Both the position numbers and the translations under genes were made by a program. From Synechococcus sp. WH 5701 (lineage in GTDB: Bacteria > Cyanobacteriota > Cyanobacteriia > PCC-6307 > Cyanobiaceae), in contig NZ_CH724160.1 of the NCBI RefSeq assembly GCF_000153045.1, forward strand, positions 373,142 through 437,141: a stretch of DNA of 64,000 nucleotides, in the 5' to 3' direction. Position 1 is the stretch's first letter; every line of letters starts with the position of its first letter. Below the pieces are notes generated by a model. The model saw only the letters and a program-made list of their open reading frames with translations, searched no databases and was not told the origin of the DNA. Of the stretch, positions 1 to 8,084 are shown one piece after another.

Positions 1-139
1 TGCCACTCACCGGGGCTTCGGCCTTCTGAAACATGCCGCTGTGGGCACCCATCTCGGCGGCCTGGACTGCCAGCACGGTGGATGCGCCCAGGGCCAGGGC
101 GGCGAGGCCGCGGCCAACGGTTTGATTGGAGAACAACAT
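1..139 (-). CDS. Secreted protein, N-terminal part only (possibly DM13 domain)
   Basis: Only the first 46 codons lie in the window; the gene runs off the left edge. It starts with ATG and encodes a signal peptide (MLFSNQTVGRGLAALALGAS, then an AVQAAE-type cleavage region), followed by a short mature start containing SGMFQKAEAPVSG. That motif resembles the beginning of DM13-type secreted domains, but too little is visible for a firm family call, and a fasciclin or other small exported protein is possible. It is transcribed divergently from the ECF sigma gene. A copy of the CAATCCGAT-N12-CGGTA element lies about 30 bases upstream of its start, so it is probably a target of that sigma factor. 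Confidence 0.6.
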   Translation of the reverse strand, partial: MLFSNQTVGRGLAALALGASTVLAVQAAEMGAHSGMFQKAEAPVSG

Positions 140-167
140 GACGGGTGGGTGGTGTGAGACCCCTTCC

Positions 168-194
168 ATACCGGCGGGGGCAGCCATCGGATTG
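168..194 (-). promoter_or_regulatory. Putative ECF-sigma promoter of the divergent secreted-protein gene
   Basis: On the minus strand CAATCCGAT (194-186) is followed by exactly 12 bases and then CGGTAT (173-168). The start codon is at 139, leaving room for a leader of about 20 bases. The same element occurs on the plus strand at 210-236 and on the minus strand at 8873-8847. Assignment to the local ECF sigma factor is inference from the threefold conservation and the positions. Confidence 0.55.
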
Positions 195-218
195 CCCCGC
201 TCCCCTGGCCAATCCGAT
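186..218. repeat. 9-bp perfect inverted repeat between divergent genes
   Basis: ATCGGATTG (186-194) and CAATCCGAT (210-218) are exact reverse complements separated by 15 bases. They are the outward-facing upstream halves of the two divergent promoter-like elements, so the symmetry can be explained by two back-to-back promoters rather than a repressor operator. Confidence 0.7.
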
Positions 219-236
219 CCGCATGCTCAGCGGTAC
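210..236 (+). promoter_or_regulatory. Putative autoregulated ECF-sigma promoter of the sigma/anti-sigma/ars operon
   Basis: CAATCCGAT (210-218), 12 bases, then CGGTAC (231-236). Transcription would start near 243 and give a leader of about 30 bases before the GTG at 273. This also argues against the longer open frame that begins upstream at 126. Two further copies of the element precede the other two transcription units of the region. Confidence 0.6.
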
Positions 237-272
237 ACCATCTGTTCCAGACCGTTCGGCTCCCCGTTGCGC

Positions 273-848
273 GTGACCAACCCCGAGCCCAACGCCACCG
301 CACCCCCCGGGGCCAGGCTCCAGGACAACCACCCAGCGGGGTACCCCGATCTGGCCGGCCTCTACGACGCCTGCGGCGCCCCGGTGTTCCGCCTGGCTCT
401 GAGGCTCAGTCAGTCCCATCAGGAGGCGGAAGACCTCTGCCACGACGTCTTCCTGCGTTACTGGCAGCAGGGCCGCTACGACCCGAGGCGGGGGCCGGTG
501 CTGGCCTACCTGCTGATGATGACCCGCTCGATGGCGTTCAACCGCATCGAGCAGCGCCGCAACCGCTGGCAGCTGGTGCAACGCTGGTCGCAGCAGCTGT
601 TTCCCTCGGCCGTGCGCAGCCCCCAGGAAGCCGCCGAGGCCGATGACCTCTCCCAGCGGGTGCGCCTGGCCCTCGAGGCGATCCCCGCCAACCAGCGCCA
701 GGTGCTGGAGATGGCCTACTACGAGGGCCTGAGCCAGTCGGCGATCGCCGAACGGCTGCAACTGCCCCTCGGCACCGTCAAGACCCGCTCCCGCCAGGGT
801 CTGATTCGCCTGCGCGACCAGCTGATCGACGACCGCCCGCAATCATGA
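273..848 (+). CDS. ECF-type RNA polymerase sigma factor (SigK/SigG-like)
   Basis: A group-4 sigma-70 factor of about 191 residues. Region 2 covers roughly residues 25-95 (DAEDLCHDVFLRYW-like core, here EAEDLCHDVFLRYWQQG). Region 4 covers roughly 130-185, with the helix-turn-helix GLSQSAIAERLQLPLGTVKT. The frame is open upstream to a TTG at 126, but GTG 273 is chosen because the putative promoter ends at 236 and the upstream residues do not look like protein sequence. Its stop overlaps the start of the anti-sigma gene (ATGA). It probably drives its own operon (anti-sigma, arsS, reductase fusion, arsM), the divergent secreted protein and the GT2 operon. Family assignment is strong; the SigK/SigG subgroup is a guess from the RskA-like partner. 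Confidence 0.9.
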   Translation: MTNPEPNATAPPGARLQDNHPAGYPDLAGLYDACGAPVFRLALRLSQSHQEAEDLCHDVFLRYWQQGRYDPRRGPVLAYLLMMTRSMAFNRIEQRRNRWQLVQRWSQQLFPSAVRSPQEAAEADDLSQRVRLALEAIPANQRQVLEMAYYEGLSQSAIAERLQLPLGTVKTRSRQGLIRLRDQLIDDRPQS

Positions 849-1570
849 GCATCCGCGACCCCCATACCCACGAAACCGGACCTGAGGCGGAGGCCGATCT
901 CGACCTGCTGCTGGCCGGCCATGCCCTCGGCGACCTCGACGAACAGGAGCGCCAGCGGCTGGCGGCGCTCTTGCAGGAGCGCCCTGAGCTGCGCCAGCGC
1001 CTCGATGAGTTCAGCACCACCCTCGAACTGCTGCCCCTCGCCCTCCCCGCCGCCGCCAGTCCGCCGCAGCGCCTGCGCCAACGCCTGCTGGCTCAGCCTC
1101 CACCGCGGCGGGCGATCCTCCCCTGGCTGCTGCCGGCAGTGATGGGACTGGGGGTGCTGGTGCTGGGCAGCCAGCTGCACCAGACCCGCCAGCAGCTGGC
1201 GCGGGTGCAGCAGCAGGCCGGCACAAACGGCACCCTCACCCCCGCCAGCCGGGAGATGCCTCTCCAGGCCATGGGCGGCGAGGGCGGCGCCAGCGGCAAG
1301 GTGCTGGTCACGGGCAACCCCACCCACAACATGCTGATGCTCGACGGGCTGCCGCCGCCACCGCCCAACAGCACCTACCGGCTCTGGGCCCGCGTCAATG
1401 GCCGCGAGGTGGGCTGCGTTCCCTTCGTTCCCGACGGCAAGGGTCATGTGGCCATGCCGATCCCCACCTACCCCACCAGCGCCGCCAGCAGCGTCAGCGT
1501 CAGCATCGAATCGCTGGGGGGCCTGGGGGCCCAGCCCGCCGGACGCCGCATTCTCACCAGCACGATCTGA
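845..1570 (+). CDS. RskA-like membrane anti-sigma factor
   Basis: 241 residues. The N-terminal cytoplasmic part (about 1-85) is helical and has the DLLLAGHALGDLDEQER pattern of anti-sigma domains. It lacks the HxxxCxxC zinc motif. One transmembrane helix (about 90-109) and a short coiled stretch (QLHQTRQQLARVQQQ) follow, then a periplasmic RskA-type C-terminal domain (about 135-240) with GKVLVTGNPTHNMLMLDGLP and YRLWARVNGREV. It overlaps the sigma gene by 4 bases, the usual arrangement of a sigma factor and its own inhibitor. The signal that releases the sigma factor is unknown. One cysteine in the periplasmic domain (GREVGCVPF) is the only obvious thiol. Confidence 0.88.
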   Translation: MSIRDPHTHETGPEAEADLDLLLAGHALGDLDEQERQRLAALLQERPELRQRLDEFSTTLELLPLALPAAASPPQRLRQRLLAQPPPRRAILPWLLPAVMGLGVLVLGSQLHQTRQQLARVQQQAGTNGTLTPASREMPLQAMGGEGGASGKVLVTGNPTHNMLMLDGLPPPPPNSTYRLWARVNGREVGCVPFVPDGKGHVAMPIPTYPTSAASSVSVSIESLGGLGAQPAGRRILTSTI

Positions 1571-1578
1571 TCTCCACC

Positions 1579-2562
1579 GTGACCACTGCCCCCCACCTGA
1601 CCACCCCAAGGCGCAGCCGACAGGAGCCCACCCAGGCCTTCCCGCCAATCAACCGCGGCCGCCTGGACACCCTGCAGGTGAACCTCACCTACCGCTGCAA
1701 CCAGGCCTGCGTGCACTGCCACGTGAATGCCGGGCCGACCCGCACGGAAAGCATGGAGGCCACCACCCTGGCCCTGATCCCCGAGGTGCTGGCCGCCAGG
1801 GGTCTGCGCTGCCTCGACCTGACCGGTGGGGCACCGGAGCTGCACCCTCAGTTCCGGGAGCTGGTGCGAGAGGCCCGCGCCCTGGGGGTGGAGGTGATCG
1901 ATCGCTGCAACCTCACGATTCTGCAGGAACCGGATCAGGAAGATCTGGCCGCCTTTCTCGCCGAGCAGGGGGTCACGGTGGTGGCCTCACTGCCCTGCTA
2001 CCTCCAGGACAACGTGGAGCGTCAGCGGGGCTCCGGGGTCTTCCAGCGCAGCATCAGCGGCCTGCGCCAGCTCAACGCCCTCGGCTACGGCCATCCGGGC
2101 TCGGGCCGGGAGCTGAACCTGGTGTACAACCCCCAGGGCGCGGCACTGCCACCGGAGCAGGGACCACTGGAGGCCGACTACCGGCGGGTGCTCGCGGCCG
2201 ATCATGGCGTGGTGTTCAACCAGCTCTATGCCCTGGCCAACATGCCGGTCCAGCGCTTCGCGGCGGTGCTGAGGGCCCAGGGGGAGCTGGAGAGCTACCT
2301 GGAGCTGCTGCGCCGCAGCCACCGCGACGACAACCTGACCCAGGTCATGTGCCGCCAGCTGATCAGCGTCGACTGGCAGGGCTTCCTCTACGACTGCGAT
2401 TTCAACCAGCAGCTGGGGCTGGACGCCGGCGGCCGCCAACGCTCCCACCTGCGTGATCTGCTTGGGCGCGACCCCGCCGGCGATCCGATCCAGGTGGCGG
2501 AGCACTGCTTCGGCTGCACCGCCGGCAGCGGCTCCAGCTGCGGCGGGGCCCTGGCCGCATGA
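1579..2562 (+). CDS. arsS: Arsenosugar biosynthesis radical SAM enzyme ArsS
   Basis: 327 residues, GTG start 8 bases after the anti-sigma stop. The radical SAM cluster motif CxxxCxxC is C40, C44, C47 (TYRCNQACVHCHVNAG), followed by the glycine motif DLTGGAPEL. The C-terminal half carries family-typical cysteines (LYDCDFNQQLGL and HCFGCTAGSGSSCGG) of the DUF3641 region seen in ArsS proteins. ArsS enzymes add a 5'-deoxyadenosyl group to methylated arsenic, giving the precursor of arsenosugars (established for the family). ArsM, which makes the methylated substrate, is two genes downstream. The stop overlaps the next start by 4 bases. The frame and motifs are complete, with no sign of decay. Confidence 0.9.
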   Translation: MTTAPHLTTPRRSRQEPTQAFPPINRGRLDTLQVNLTYRCNQACVHCHVNAGPTRTESMEATTLALIPEVLAARGLRCLDLTGGAPELHPQFRELVREARALGVEVIDRCNLTILQEPDQEDLAAFLAEQGVTVVASLPCYLQDNVERQRGSGVFQRSISGLRQLNALGYGHPGSGRELNLVYNPQGAALPPEQGPLEADYRRVLAADHGVVFNQLYALANMPVQRFAAVLRAQGELESYLELLRRSHRDDNLTQVMCRQLISVDWQGFLYDCDFNQQLGLDAGGRQRSHLRDLLGRDPAGDPIQVAEHCFGCTAGSGSSCGGALAA

Positions 2563-4766
2563 CTGGCAACCCCAGGCGAGGTGGCCCCACCAGCGCCGCC
2601 TCGAGGCGGTGGCTGCTGCTCCTGGCGGTGGTGGTGCTGGTGGCACTGTTTTTCCTGCTGGATCTGCCCCAGAGGCTCAGCCTCGAGGCCCTTCGCGATG
2701 CCCATGCCGGCCTGCTGGCCTGGCGCCAGCGGGCTCCCCTCAGCGCCGCCGCCCTCTACGGGCTTGCTTACGTGCTGGTCACCGGCCTCTCCCTGCCCGG
2801 CGCGGCGGTGATGACCCTGGCCGGTGGCGCCGTCTTCGGGCTGGGGCTCGGCACCCTGCTGGTGTCGTTCGCGTCCAGCGCCGGCGCCACCATCGCCTTC
2901 CTGCTGGCGCGCACCCTGCTGCGGGAGCCGATGCTGAGGCGCTTCGGCACGCGCCTGGCCCCGATCGAGGAGGGGCTGCGCCGCGATGGGGTGCTCTACC
3001 TGCTCAGCCTACGGCTGGTGCCGGTGTTTCCCTTTTTCCTGGTGAACGTGGTGATGGGGCTGACCCCGATCCGCACACTCTCCTTTTATCTCACCAGCCA
3101 GATCGGCATGCTGCCCGGCACCCTCGTGTACGTGAACGCCGGCACGCAGCTGGCGCAGCTGCGCAGCCTCGAGGGCATCCTCACGCCGCCGCTGCTGCTG
3201 TCGCTGGCGCTGCTGGGGGCCTTCCCCTGGATCGCGCGGCTGGCCCTGGAGCGCTGGAAGCTCTGGCGGCTCTACCGCCCCTGGACGAAGCCAGCCCGCT
3301 TCGATCGCAACCTGATCGTGATCGGTGCCGGTGCAGCGGGCCTGGTCACCGCTTACATCGCCGCCGCCGTGAAGGCGAAGGTGACCCTGATCGAAGCCGA
3401 GCGCATGGGCGGTGACTGCCTCAACACCGGCTGCGTGCCCAGCAAGGCCCTGATCGCCACGGCCCGAGCGGCGGCGCGCATGCGCCAGGCTGATCGCTAC
3501 GGACTCGAGCCCCACGAGCCCAGCGTGTCGTTGCCGCTGGTGCTGGAGCGGGTGTTCGCCAAGGTGGCGGAGGTGGCCCCCCACGACAGCGTCGAGCGCT
3601 ACGAGGGGCTGGGGGTGGAGGTGCTGCGCGGCCACGGACGCCTGATCGACCCCTGGACCGTGGCGATCACCACACGCGATGGCCAGGAGCAACGGCTCAC
3701 GGCGCCGGCCATCGTGCTGGCCACCGGCGCCAGTCCGGTGCTGCCGGATCTGCCTGGGGCCGATGCGGTCGGCCTGCTCACCAGTGAAACGGTGTGGCAG
3801 GCCCTGCGGGATTGCCCCCTGGCCTCACCGCGAATCGTGGTGATGGGAGGCGGTCCGATCGGTTGTGAACTCTCCCAGGCTCTGGCCCGCCTGGGCGCAC
3901 GGGTCACCCTGCTGCAGCGGGGCCCGCAACTGCTCAGCCGCGAAGACCCCGACGCGGCCGCCGTGGTGCACCAGGCCCTCGAAGCCGATGGCGTGCGGGT
4001 GCTCACCAGTTGCACGGTGCGGGGCTTCGAGCCCCGCCCGGCGGCGACAGCAGTGCTGATCACAACCGGCGGCCCCGAGGCTCCCGAGGCCAGCGAACTG
4101 CTCGGTGATCAGGTGCTCTGCGCCATCGGCCGGCGGGCAAGGCTGGAGGGCTATGGCCTTGAGGAGCTGGGCATCCCCACCGGCCGCACCATCGACACCA
4201 ACGCCTCTCTTCAGACGCTGTTCCCCAACATCTATGCCGCCGGTGATGTGGCCGGCCCCTGGCAGTTCACCCACACTGCCGCCCACCAGGCCTGGTATGC
4301 CGCCGTGAACGCCCTGTTCGGGCCCTTCCGCCGCTTCCGCGTCGACGGGCGGGTGATCCCGCGCACCACCTTCACCGATCCGGAGGTGGCGGGAGTGGGG
4401 CTGAGCGAAAGCGAGGCCGCCCGCCAGGGGGTGGCGGTGGAGGTGACCCGCTTCCCGTTGCATGAGCTCGATCGGGCGATCGTGGAGAGCGCCGAAACGG
4501 GTTTCGTGAAGGTGCTCACGCCCCCGGGCAGCGACAGGATCCTTGGGGTGACGATCGTGGCTGAGCAGGCCGGTGAGCTGCTCGCGGAGTTCGTGCTGGC
4601 CATGCGCTGGCGCCTGGGACTCGGCAAAATCCTCTCCACCATCCACGCCTATCCCACCCTCTCGGAAGCCAACAAGTACGCCGCCGGTGCCTGGAAACGG
4701 GCCCACGCCCCCCAGCGCACCCTGGCCCTGCTGCAACGCTTCCACAGCTGGCGCCGCGGCGCCTGA
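2559..4766 (+). CDS. TVP38/TMEM64 membrane domain fused to a MerA/glutathione-reductase-like flavoprotein
   Basis: 735 residues in one uninterrupted frame. Residues about 1-235 are a TVP38/TMEM64 (SNARE-associated) integral membrane domain with several hydrophobic helices and the motifs LSLPGAAVMTLAGGAVFG and FPFFLVNVVMG. From about 248 comes a class-I pyridine nucleotide-disulfide oxidoreductase: FAD motif VIGAGAAGLV, redox cysteine pair C287/C292 (GGDCLNTGCVPSK), NAD(P) motif VVMGGGPIGCE, AAGDVAG, and the C-terminal HAYPTLSE (about 695) that supplies the catalytic His-Glu. It lacks the N-terminal metal-binding domain and C-terminal vicinal cysteines of true mercuric reductase. It overlaps arsS by 4 bases. 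The substrate is unknown; a membrane-tethered reductase acting on an arsenic or thiol compound would fit the context. Confidence 0.88.
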   Translation: MTGNPRRGGPTSAASRRWLLLLAVVVLVALFFLLDLPQRLSLEALRDAHAGLLAWRQRAPLSAAALYGLAYVLVTGLSLPGAAVMTLAGGAVFGLGLGTLLVSFASSAGATIAFLLARTLLREPMLRRFGTRLAPIEEGLRRDGVLYLLSLRLVPVFPFFLVNVVMGLTPIRTLSFYLTSQIGMLPGTLVYVNAGTQLAQLRSLEGILTPPLLLSLALLGAFPWIARLALERWKLWRLYRPWTKPARFDRNLIVIGAGAAGLVTAYIAAAVKAKVTLIEAERMGGDCLNTGCVPSKALIATARAAARMRQADRYGLEPHEPSVSLPLVLERVFAKVAEVAPHDSVERYEGLGVEVLRGHGRLIDPWTVAITTRDGQEQRLTAPAIVLATGASPVLPDLPGADAVGLLTSETVWQALRDCPLASPRIVVMGGGPIGCELSQALARLGARVTLLQRGPQLLSREDPDAAAVVHQALEADGVRVLTSCTVRGFEPRPAATAVLITTGGPEAPEASELLGDQVLCAIGRRARLEGYGLEELGIPTGRTIDTNASLQTLFPNIYAAGDVAGPWQFTHTAAHQAWYAAVNALFGPFRRFRVDGRVIPRTTFTDPEVAGVGLSESEAARQGVAVEVTRFPLHELDRAIVESAETGFVKVLTPPGSDRILGVTIVAEQAGELLAEFVLAMRWRLGLGKILSTIHAYPTLSEANKYAAGAWKRAHAPQRTLALLQRFHSWRRGA

Positions 4767-4803
4767 CTTCCGCCATGACAGCCCTCCTCCGTTTCGTCTC
4801 GCC

Positions 4804-5883
4804 ATGACCGCATCCACAACCAGCAGCTGCTGCAGCAGCGACGACTCCGGCGTGCGCGAGGCCGTGCAGACCTATTACGGCAGCACCCTGGCCAGCAGCG
4901 CCGATCTGCGCACCAGCGCCTGCTGCGATGCCAGCGCGGTGCCCGCCACCCTCAAGCCCCTGCTCAGCCGCCTCCATCCCGAAGTGCTCTCCCGCTACTA
5001 CGGCTGCGGTCTGGTCTGCCCGCCGCTGCTGGAGGGCGCGCGGGTGCTGGATCTGGGCTGTGGCAGCGGCCGTGACGCCTACCTGCTCGCTCAATTGGTG
5101 GGGCCGGGCGGCACGGTGGTGGGGGTCGACATGACGGCTGAGCAGCTGGCGGTGGCCGAAGCCCACCGCGCCTTTCATGCCGAGTGCTTCGGCTACGACA
5201 ACATCCGTTTTCTGGAGGGCTACATCGAGCACCTGGAGCAGCTCGAGCTGGAGCCCGGCAGCTTCGATGTGGTGATCTCCAACTGCGTGGTGAACCTCTC
5301 CACCGACAAGCTGGCTGTGTTGCGCGGGGTGCGGCGGTTGCTCAAACCCGGCGGTGAGTTCTTCTTCGCCGATGTCTACGCCGACCGGCGGGTGCCCCAG
5401 GCCTTGCAGGCCGACCCGGTGCTCTATGGCGAATGCCTCAGTGGCGCCCTCTACTGGAACGATTTCCTGCGTCTGGCCCGCCAGGCGGGCTACGCCGATC
5501 CGCGCCTGGTGAACGACCGCCCGCTGGAGATCACCGATCCGGAGCTGGCCGAACGCACCGGTGAGCTGCGCTTCTTCTCCGCCACCTACCGGCTGTTCCA
5601 GATCGACGACCTCGAAGATGCCTGCGAGGACCACGGCCAGGCCGTGATCTACCGGGGCACGATCCCCGGTCACCCCCACCGCCTCGACTTCGACAAGCAC
5701 CACAGCCTGGAAGCGGGCCGGGTGTTTCCCGTCTGCGGCAACACCTTCCGGATGCTCCACCAGAGCCGGCTGGCGCCCCATTTCGACTTCATCGGCGCCG
5801 ACTCCAGCGCCCACTTCGGCCTCTTTCCCGGCTGTGGCAGCGTGATGCCCTTCACAGCGGCAGGCTCCGCCTCCTGTTGTTGA
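4804..5883 (+). CDS. arsM: Arsenite S-adenosylmethionine methyltransferase ArsM
   Basis: 359 residues. SAM-binding motif I is DLGCGSGRD (83-91), followed by GVDMTAEQL. Cysteines expected in ArsM are present: C68 and C72 (YYGCGLVC), C161 (SNCVVNL) and C211 (YGECLSGAL). There are extra CC pairs near the N-terminus (C9-C10, C40-C41) and at the very C-terminus. ATG 4804 is the first start in frame that gives a normal N-terminus; the open frame continues upstream into the flavoprotein gene. The enzyme methylates trivalent arsenic stepwise and feeds ArsS. It is the last gene of the operon, converging on the DUF547 gene 33 bases away. Confidence 0.93.
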   Translation: MTASTTSSCCSSDDSGVREAVQTYYGSTLASSADLRTSACCDASAVPATLKPLLSRLHPEVLSRYYGCGLVCPPLLEGARVLDLGCGSGRDAYLLAQLVGPGGTVVGVDMTAEQLAVAEAHRAFHAECFGYDNIRFLEGYIEHLEQLELEPGSFDVVISNCVVNLSTDKLAVLRGVRRLLKPGGEFFFADVYADRRVPQALQADPVLYGECLSGALYWNDFLRLARQAGYADPRLVNDRPLEITDPELAERTGELRFFSATYRLFQIDDLEDACEDHGQAVIYRGTIPGHPHRLDFDKHHSLEAGRVFPVCGNTFRMLHQSRLAPHFDFIGADSSAHFGLFPGCGSVMPFTAAGSASCC

Positions 5884-5916
5884 GGACTTGAGTCCTGTTG
5901 CTGAACATTGCCGCAC

Positions 5917-6762
5917 TCACTGGCGGTTGAGCGACCAGTCGTAGTCGAGGGTGCCCAGGGCATAGCGGCCCTGGGCCAGGTAAGCGCGGTCCTCAGGGCT
6001 GACGTAATCGCCGATGAAGGCCAGGACCGCACTGTCCCTCACATGGCCGGGCACCGGAGCCGCTGTCGGGTTGGCCCGGCCCCAGTCCTCGCCGAACCAG
6101 CGGAAGATCGGCGAGATCAGCACCCGCTCCCCAGTCCGATCGATCCGCAGGCCATGGGGACCCGCCAGCCAGCGGCGCACCTGATCCTCCAGTTGCTGCT
6201 CCAGCCGCTCAGCCGCGTAGGGCTCCCGGCGCAGGGGCGGGCAGTTGTTGGCGGCACACACCAGGGCCGCATGGATGCGCGGTTCGTTGAAGTCCTGGCG
6301 CAGGATCTGATGCTCGATCGCATCGAGCGTGCGCGGCTGGCCCGCCACCTGGTGGCGGCGCAGGTTCCACACGCCCCAGATGTCCTTGATGCTGGCCTTC
6401 AGCGGAGTCTCCTGGATGATCGAGGCCAGGGTCAGGGCGTTGTAGGCATTGAGCAGGAAGGCGATCTGCTTCGCCTCACTCCAGGAGCGGTAACGCTCCG
6501 GGGGCACCGCGCCGATCACCGCCACATAGCGCTCCAGATCCTCTGGTCGGCGCTGAAGACCCTCGTAGTCCACCAGGCCCCGCTCGTTGACGTACTCCTG
6601 GAGCACCCGGGTGTAAGTCTCGCTGGAGTACGGCACAGCCGCGGCCGCCCCGGAACCCGCCGTGCCGGCCGCCCCGGAGCCCGGCACGGGGAAGGGCGGC
6701 AGCGAGCAACCCACCAGGGCGGTGGTCACTCCAGCCAGCAGGACCAGTCTCAGGGTGGTCAT
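5917..6762 (-). CDS. DUF547 domain lipoprotein
   Basis: 281 residues from the ATG at 6762, whose codon overlaps the stop of the upstream gene (ATGA). It starts with a lipoprotein signal (MTTLRLVLLAGVTTALVGC, C19 as lipidated cysteine) and a Gly/Ala/Pro-rich linker. The DUF547 domain follows, with NAYNALTLASI, the CAANNCPPLR motif and the closing YDWSLNRQ. DUF547 proteins have no firm biochemical function. This is the last gene of the GT2-GT87-DUF547 operon, which ends 33 bases from the end of arsM. Confidence 0.85.
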   Translation of the reverse strand: MTTLRLVLLAGVTTALVGCSLPPFPVPGSGAAGTAGSGAAAAVPYSSETYTRVLQEYVNERGLVDYEGLQRRPEDLERYVAVIGAVPPERYRSWSEAKQIAFLLNAYNALTLASIIQETPLKASIKDIWGVWNLRRHQVAGQPRTLDAIEHQILRQDFNEPRIHAALVCAANNCPPLRREPYAAERLEQQLEDQVRRWLAGPHGLRIDRTGERVLISPIFRWFGEDWGRANPTAAPVPGHVRDSAVLAFIGDYVSPEDRAYLAQGRYALGTLDYDWSLNRQ

Positions 6763-8084
6763 GGCACGGACGGGGTGGAGAGATCGGGGGGCTGGAGCCT
6801 GGCCTGCCTCAGCTGGGTGATGCCGAAGCCCGCCACGAACGGGACCCAGATCAGGGCGCGCTCGATCTCCAGAAGGTTCCAATCGGGTTTTCGGTGCAGC
6901 AGCACGAAGTAGATGAAGCCGCTCAGACTCACCAGCCGCACGCCCCAGTTCGCCGTGGGCACGGCAAAGGGCACGATCCAGCTGAAGTACCAGAGATGAA
7001 CGATCGGCGAGAGCGTGAGCAGGGCAAACCAGTAGCCCTGCGCGAACCCGCCGAAGCGGCGGCAGCGCCACAGCAGCAGGGCCACCACCAGCAGCAGCGG
7101 CAGCAGATGGATGGCATTGCTGCTGCTGGTGGCCGGCCAGATCCGAGCCAGCAGATGGGGAACGAATTCAGCGCTGCGGGCCTGGGTCACGAAGGCCGAA
7201 CCCGTGGGGATCAATGGGCAGCGGATCGAGTCGCAGTAGGCCATTGACCCCAGGCCGAGGGGCAGAAGCCCCAGCAGACCCAGCCCCAACGCCAGCAGCG
7301 CTCGGTCGCTGCGCAGCGCCAGCCAGCAGGGGTAGGCCAGCAGGGGCAGCGACACCCACTTGATCGCCACGCTCACGCCGATCAGCAGGGCGCCCAGGGC
7401 CCAGCGGCCAGCGAGCCCTGGTCCTGATCCTGGTCCTGGCTCAGGTGGACGGTCGAACAGGAACCAGGCCGCCACAAGAGGCAGCAGAAACCAGCTGTCG
7501 TAGTGGGCACCGCCGCTGAAGCTGTAGATCACCAGGGGGTTCCAGGCCCAGAGCAACGCCGACGCCGCCCCGAACCGCCGGCTCAGCAGGGCACAGAGGC
7601 CCAGATCGCAGGCCAGGAAGGCCAGCTTGAACAGCAGCACCTGGGCAGGCACCAGGGTGAGCAGGCGAAAGCCGAGCTGCGTCAGGGGTGGGTAGATGGC
7701 CGTCACCGCTGGATGGTTGATCTGACCCCACCAGGCGGGCCGCAGGGCCTGCAGGGCAGTGGCGTCGGGAGCCAGCTCGTAGGGATTGAAGCCGTGCTGC
7801 TGGATCGTGCCTTCCCAGAGGTAACGCCAGACGTCATCGCCGGGCTCCATGGCCAGCAGCAGCAGCCGGGTGGCGATCGCCACCCCCCAGAACCAGACGG
7901 CCGGTAGCGCCACGATCCGCCAGGAGAGCGCGAAGCCCAGACCCATCACCGCCACGGCGCCCCAGAACGCCTGCAGGACCTGCCAATCACTGACCTGACC
8001 ATGGGGCGCCATCCAGGCGGCTCCGCCCACCAGCAGCAGGGCGCACAACCGCCAGAGGTTCCGTTGGCTGGTCAGAGGTGTCAT
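6759..8084 (-). CDS. Polytopic membrane glycosyltransferase, GT-C/GT87-like
   Basis: 441 residues with about ten hydrophobic helices. It has GT-C-type features: an acidic loop (EPGDDVWRYLWEGTIQQHGFNPYELAPD) after the first helices, NHPAVTAIYPPLTQ, and a hydrophobic C-terminal half. Related proteins transfer a sugar from a polyprenyl-phosphate donor on the outer face of the membrane. ATG 8084 overlaps the stop of the GT2 gene, and its stop overlaps the DUF547 start, so all three are translationally coupled. The upstream GT2 protein could supply the lipid-linked sugar (inference). Confidence 0.75.
   Translation of the reverse strand: MTPLTSQRNLWRLCALLLVGGAAWMAPHGQVSDWQVLQAFWGAVAVMGLGFALSWRIVALPAVWFWGVAIATRLLLLAMEPGDDVWRYLWEGTIQQHGFNPYELAPDATALQALRPAWWGQINHPAVTAIYPPLTQLGFRLLTLVPAQVLLFKLAFLACDLGLCALLSRRFGAASALLWAWNPLVIYSFSGGAHYDSWFLLPLVAAWFLFDRPPEPGPGSGPGLAGRWALGALLIGVSVAIKWVSLPLLAYPCWLALRSDRALLALGLGLLGLLPLGLGSMAYCDSIRCPLIPTGSAFVTQARSAEFVPHLLARIWPATSSSNAIHLLPLLLVVALLLWRCRRFGGFAQGYWFALLTLSPIVHLWYFSWIVPFAVPTANWGVRLVSLSGFIYFVLLHRKPDWNLLEIERALIWVPFVAGFGITQLRQARLQPPDLSTPSVP

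Noticed and set aside
126-272. N-terminal extension of the ECF sigma factor from TTG 126
   Set aside because: It would be translated across the divergent promoter-like elements at 168-236 and adds residues unlike sigma factors.
2559-4766. Mercuric reductase (merA) as the identity of the flavoprotein fusion
   Set aside because: No heavy-metal-associated N-terminal domain and no C-terminal vicinal cysteines. The context is arsenic, not mercury.
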